This document shows positions 61,895 through 64,000 of a DNA stretch of 64,000 bases, piece by piece (within the stretch, counting starts at the first letter, position 1; each line of letters opens with the position of its first letter). The DNA is from Bacillus ectoiniformans. Lineage in GTDB: Bacteria; Bacillota; Bacilli; Bacillales; Domibacillaceae. The stretch lies in assembly GCF_016908875.1 (NCBI RefSeq), contig NZ_JAFBES010000003.1, forward strand, positions 62,001-126,000, given 5' to 3'. A model generated the notes under the pieces. The model was not told where the DNA came from. It did no database searches and worked only from the letters and a program-made list of their open reading frames with translations. The position numbers were made by a program, and so were the translations under genes.

Positions 61895-63550
61895 TCACTT
61901 GTTGCTTAAAACCTGTTGGATCACTAAATTGGTGATATTCGGTACGATTTCAAGCGAATAATTCATTTCTAACCTCTCAAATTTTTTGTGAGCATCCAAA
62001 CCATAAGGGCCAATATTAATCACAGGGACGTTAATGTCTCGAATATCATTGTAATTGACGAAATGCTTGGTTCCCCAGCCTGGATTATTATCGATCACCG
62101 CTTGGATGCCTGCCTCATCATCACTTAGTGCAACGAAGCTCATATCTGAAATGTACGGGAAGAAATTCCGCGTAACAATGGGATGAGGATAAGATTCCTG
62201 CATGGCATCCACTGCTGTGTTTAGCGCTTCTATTAAGCGGGATTCTAACTCATTCTTTCCGGTCATTTCAATCCTTGGCGAATAAAGAGAAGAATAGAAA
62301 AGAATCATTGCCGGGCTTTTGTCCTTCATCCATTGCCAGGATTCCTCTACCACACGGGCTGCGAACATGCGGGTATCGAGTGAGTCATCGCGAAGCAGGC
62401 TTTCTTTAAATTGCTGCATGTGAGTGATGTAGCTATCACCGAATTGCTCTGTTAATTCAAGTTCCATTTCTTCGTAAGTAAGAACTCGCGGCTTCCATAT
62501 CATTTCTCGAATTGGCTCTCCGCTCACTTGACCGTACTGTTTATAGCGTTCTTGATACTTATGAAGCGCGCGATCAAAGGCAATTCTAGCCTGCTCTTTT
62601 AATCGATCCAGCACATCTTTCGGCGTCCATGAATAGATAAAGAAATTATAATATACATAAGCTGATAAAGCTGTTTGCACCGTATAAGAAGGCTTTAAAT
62701 CTGATTGTTTCAGAGAGACGGGAGGCACAGTGATCTCTCCATAGGCTTCATTGCATAGATCGGGATTGTAATTAATTTGGCTTGTTAATTCAGCTGCCAA
62801 AAAGTTAGGATCCAATCCCTCAAAGCAAGAACCGACATGTGTTTCTGAGCCAGTAATGAAAAACGATGGAAGAAGCTTGCCGACGGTTCCCTTGTAAATA
62901 TAACGATTCGGGTCGCCCTTAAATCTTGGTGCTACAAAGTCAGAATTAATGGCGGCAACATAGTCGAAGCCGTGTTCTTTTTTCCACGCTTTCAATTCTT
63001 TTAAAGCGGATAAAATACCATGGGAGCCGTCTTCTTCGTCACATTCTGAAACGAGAACTAAATTGCCCTCTAGTTCTTCTGGATGCTCAGAATAGTATTT
63101 TAATAGATAGAGGTGGCTTGCTAACCCGCTTTTCATATCAAGCGAGCCGCGGCCAAACAGCCATTCTCCAGATTCTAAATCCTCTTTCACCTCATCCGGC
63201 ACGGTCTCGGTCTTTAACTTCTCCATTAGGCTGTCGGGGTCGCAAGCGAGATCCTGAAGCTGGTTAAAGTCTTCAATCCCGACGGTATCCATATGCCCCA
63301 TTAATATCACGGTTTTTTGACTGCTGCCTTTGGTGCCTTTGACGAAAGCCAGCACATTGTATCGTTCCCTTTCGTCACCAAGAGTCTGAGTTTTGCATAC
63401 ATAAGATGGATTTTTTATAAAGTAAGGAAAAGAAGAAATTAAGGTCAGCAAGGTTTGAGCCATCTCTTTTTCTCCTGGTGTATTCACCACGCTTTTTACT
63501 TGTACAAGCTGTTTGGTTAAAAACAATACTTCGTCTCTGCAATGTAACAT
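61895..63550 (-). CDS. rocB: RocB-like M20 peptidase
   Basis: 551 aa. Metal-site motifs of M20 peptidases: LMGHMDTVG, GRGSLDMKSGLASHLYLL and SECDEEDGSHG. The full-length, single-domain-insert layout and SDFVAPRFKGDPNRYIYKGT agree with RocB, an arginine-utilisation protein of Bacillus whose exact reaction is unclear. No other roc genes are adjacent. AAAGGAG precedes the ATG. Confidence 0.88.
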   Translation of the reverse strand: MLHCRDEVLFLTKQLVQVKSVVNTPGEKEMAQTLLTLISSFPYFIKNPSYVCKTQTLGDERERYNVLAFVKGTKGSSQKTVILMGHMDTVGIEDFNQLQDLACDPDSLMEKLKTETVPDEVKEDLESGEWLFGRGSLDMKSGLASHLYLLKYYSEHPEELEGNLVLVSECDEEDGSHGILSALKELKAWKKEHGFDYVAAINSDFVAPRFKGDPNRYIYKGTVGKLLPSFFITGSETHVGSCFEGLDPNFLAAELTSQINYNPDLCNEAYGEITVPPVSLKQSDLKPSYTVQTALSAYVYYNFFIYSWTPKDVLDRLKEQARIAFDRALHKYQERYKQYGQVSGEPIREMIWKPRVLTYEEMELELTEQFGDSYITHMQQFKESLLRDDSLDTRMFAARVVEESWQWMKDKSPAMILFYSSLYSPRIEMTGKNELESRLIEALNTAVDAMQESYPHPIVTRNFFPYISDMSFVALSDDEAGIQAVIDNNPGWGTKHFVNYNDIRDINVPVINIGPYGLDAHKKFERLEMNYSLEIVPNITNLVIQQVLSNK

Positions 63551-63685
63551 GATGTATTCTCCTTTTCGTAGGACTGTTGGATTTATTATTAAGCCTACAG
63601 AATAGACAAAATTTTGTAAAATCTAATTGTTTGTCTTATAAGAGAAAAATTAGATTGAAGCAAATAACGAATTGTGGTATTGTTT

Positions 63686-63701
63686 ATGTAAACGGTTACA
63701 T
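63686..63701. promoter_or_regulatory. RbsR/CcpA operator of the ribose operon
   Basis: ATGTAAACGGTTACAT, with 6-bp arms, satisfies the cre consensus (TGTAAACGGTTACA) and equals the type of site used by RbsR in B. subtilis. It lies 25 bp before rbsR. Confidence 0.75.
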
Positions 63702-63725
63702 ATAGTTTTAAAGGAGAGGAAAGCG

Positions 63726-64000
63726 GTGGCTACTATTAAAGATGTGGCAAAAGCAGCAGAGGTTTCAGTTGCGACAGTATCTCGCGTGCTTAATAAAACA
63801 GGGTATGTGCATGAAGATACGAGAAAGCGCGTGGAAACAGCGATTAAAGAGTTGAATTACAGTCCAAATGAAGTTGCAAGATCGCTTTATAAAAGGGGAT
63901 CTAAGCTGATCGGGTTGCTGCTTCCTGATATTACGAATCCTTTCTTTCCTGAGCTTGCGCGCGGTGTGGAAGATGAGGTGCAAAAGCAAGGCTACCGCTT
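63726..64000 (+). CDS. rbsR: Ribose operon repressor RbsR, 5' part (cut by the window end)
   Basis: 91 codons are present. The LacI-type HTH is complete (ATIKDVAKAAEVSVATVSRVL) followed by the hinge (YSPNEVARSLYKRGSKLIG) and LLLPDITNPFFPELARG, all close to B. subtilis RbsR. GTG start after AAAGGAGAGG. rbs transport and kinase genes should follow beyond the window. Confidence 0.85.
   Translation, partial: MATIKDVAKAAEVSVATVSRVLNKTGYVHEDTRKRVETAIKELNYSPNEVARSLYKRGSKLIGLLLPDITNPFFPELARGVEDEVQKQGYR

Overview
The window is chromosomal DNA of a low-GC, spore-former-type Firmicute, most likely a member of the Bacillaceae. Supporting signs are strong Shine-Dalgarno sites (AGGAGG-type) with frequent TTG and GTG starts, a BceRSAB module, CcpA (cre) and Rex operators, and RocB, RbsR, YxiN/DbpA and RsbQ homologues. 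No rRNA, tRNA, CRISPR array, transposase gene or prophage is seen. Genus cannot be fixed from this window alone.

Layout. 0-8.4 kb: malate:quinone oxidoreductase, a lipoprotein, then a CitA/DcuS-type two-component system next to a tctCBA tricarboxylate uptake operon with a perfect cre site. 8.4-14.9 kb: a DUF421 membrane protein, an RsbQ hydrolase paired with a PAS-GGDEF protein, a YeeE/YedE sulfur transporter and a KinB/KinD-like kinase. 14.9-17.7 kb: ldh-lctP fermentation operon with two Rex boxes. 17.7-21.1 kb: MFS / ArsR-rhodanese / MFS operon behind an ArsR-type dyad. 21.1-25.6 kb: BceRSAB-type peptide-antibiotic sensing and detoxification. 25.7-31.6 kb: membrane PAS-GGDEF protein, an autoregulated HTH-CPBP pair, and 3-hydroxybutyrate dehydrogenase with a GntP permease. 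32-37.3 kb: DAO-family oxidoreductase, YpfJ metallopeptidase, YjlB cupin, DbpA helicase and an AT-rich hydrolase.

37.4-41.7 kb holds an unusual four-gene operon joining a chemoreceptor to a complete partner-switching set (anti-sigma-type kinase, HAMP-PP2C phosphatase, STAS protein). 41.9-46.6 kb: RluF and the heme-stress system HrtBA/HssRS with its direct-repeat operator. 46.6-55 kb: AlkD-like protein, a MurF-like ligase, a YheC/D-type ATP-grasp fused to a second Mur ligase (a cyanophycin-synthetase-like layout), a CPBP protein, a tandem NlpC/P60 protein with a dead second domain and a stand-alone ATP-grasp ligase. 55-64 kb: RlmI-type methyltransferase, split ThrE exporter, a VCBS-like protein beside a bacterial staygreen protein, MneP-type cation exporter, photolyase/cryptochrome, RocB, and the 5' end of rbsR with its operator.

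Two kinds of non-coding repeat stand out. Seven copies of a GGGGTCAGACCCC-type palindrome, with compensatory changes in the stem, lie between 2.7 and 25.7 kb; several serve as terminators and one supplies the stop codon of a gene. Four degenerate arrays at 27.4, 47.4, 53.6 and 59.1 kb use different unit sequences but share a period of about 20-21 bp.
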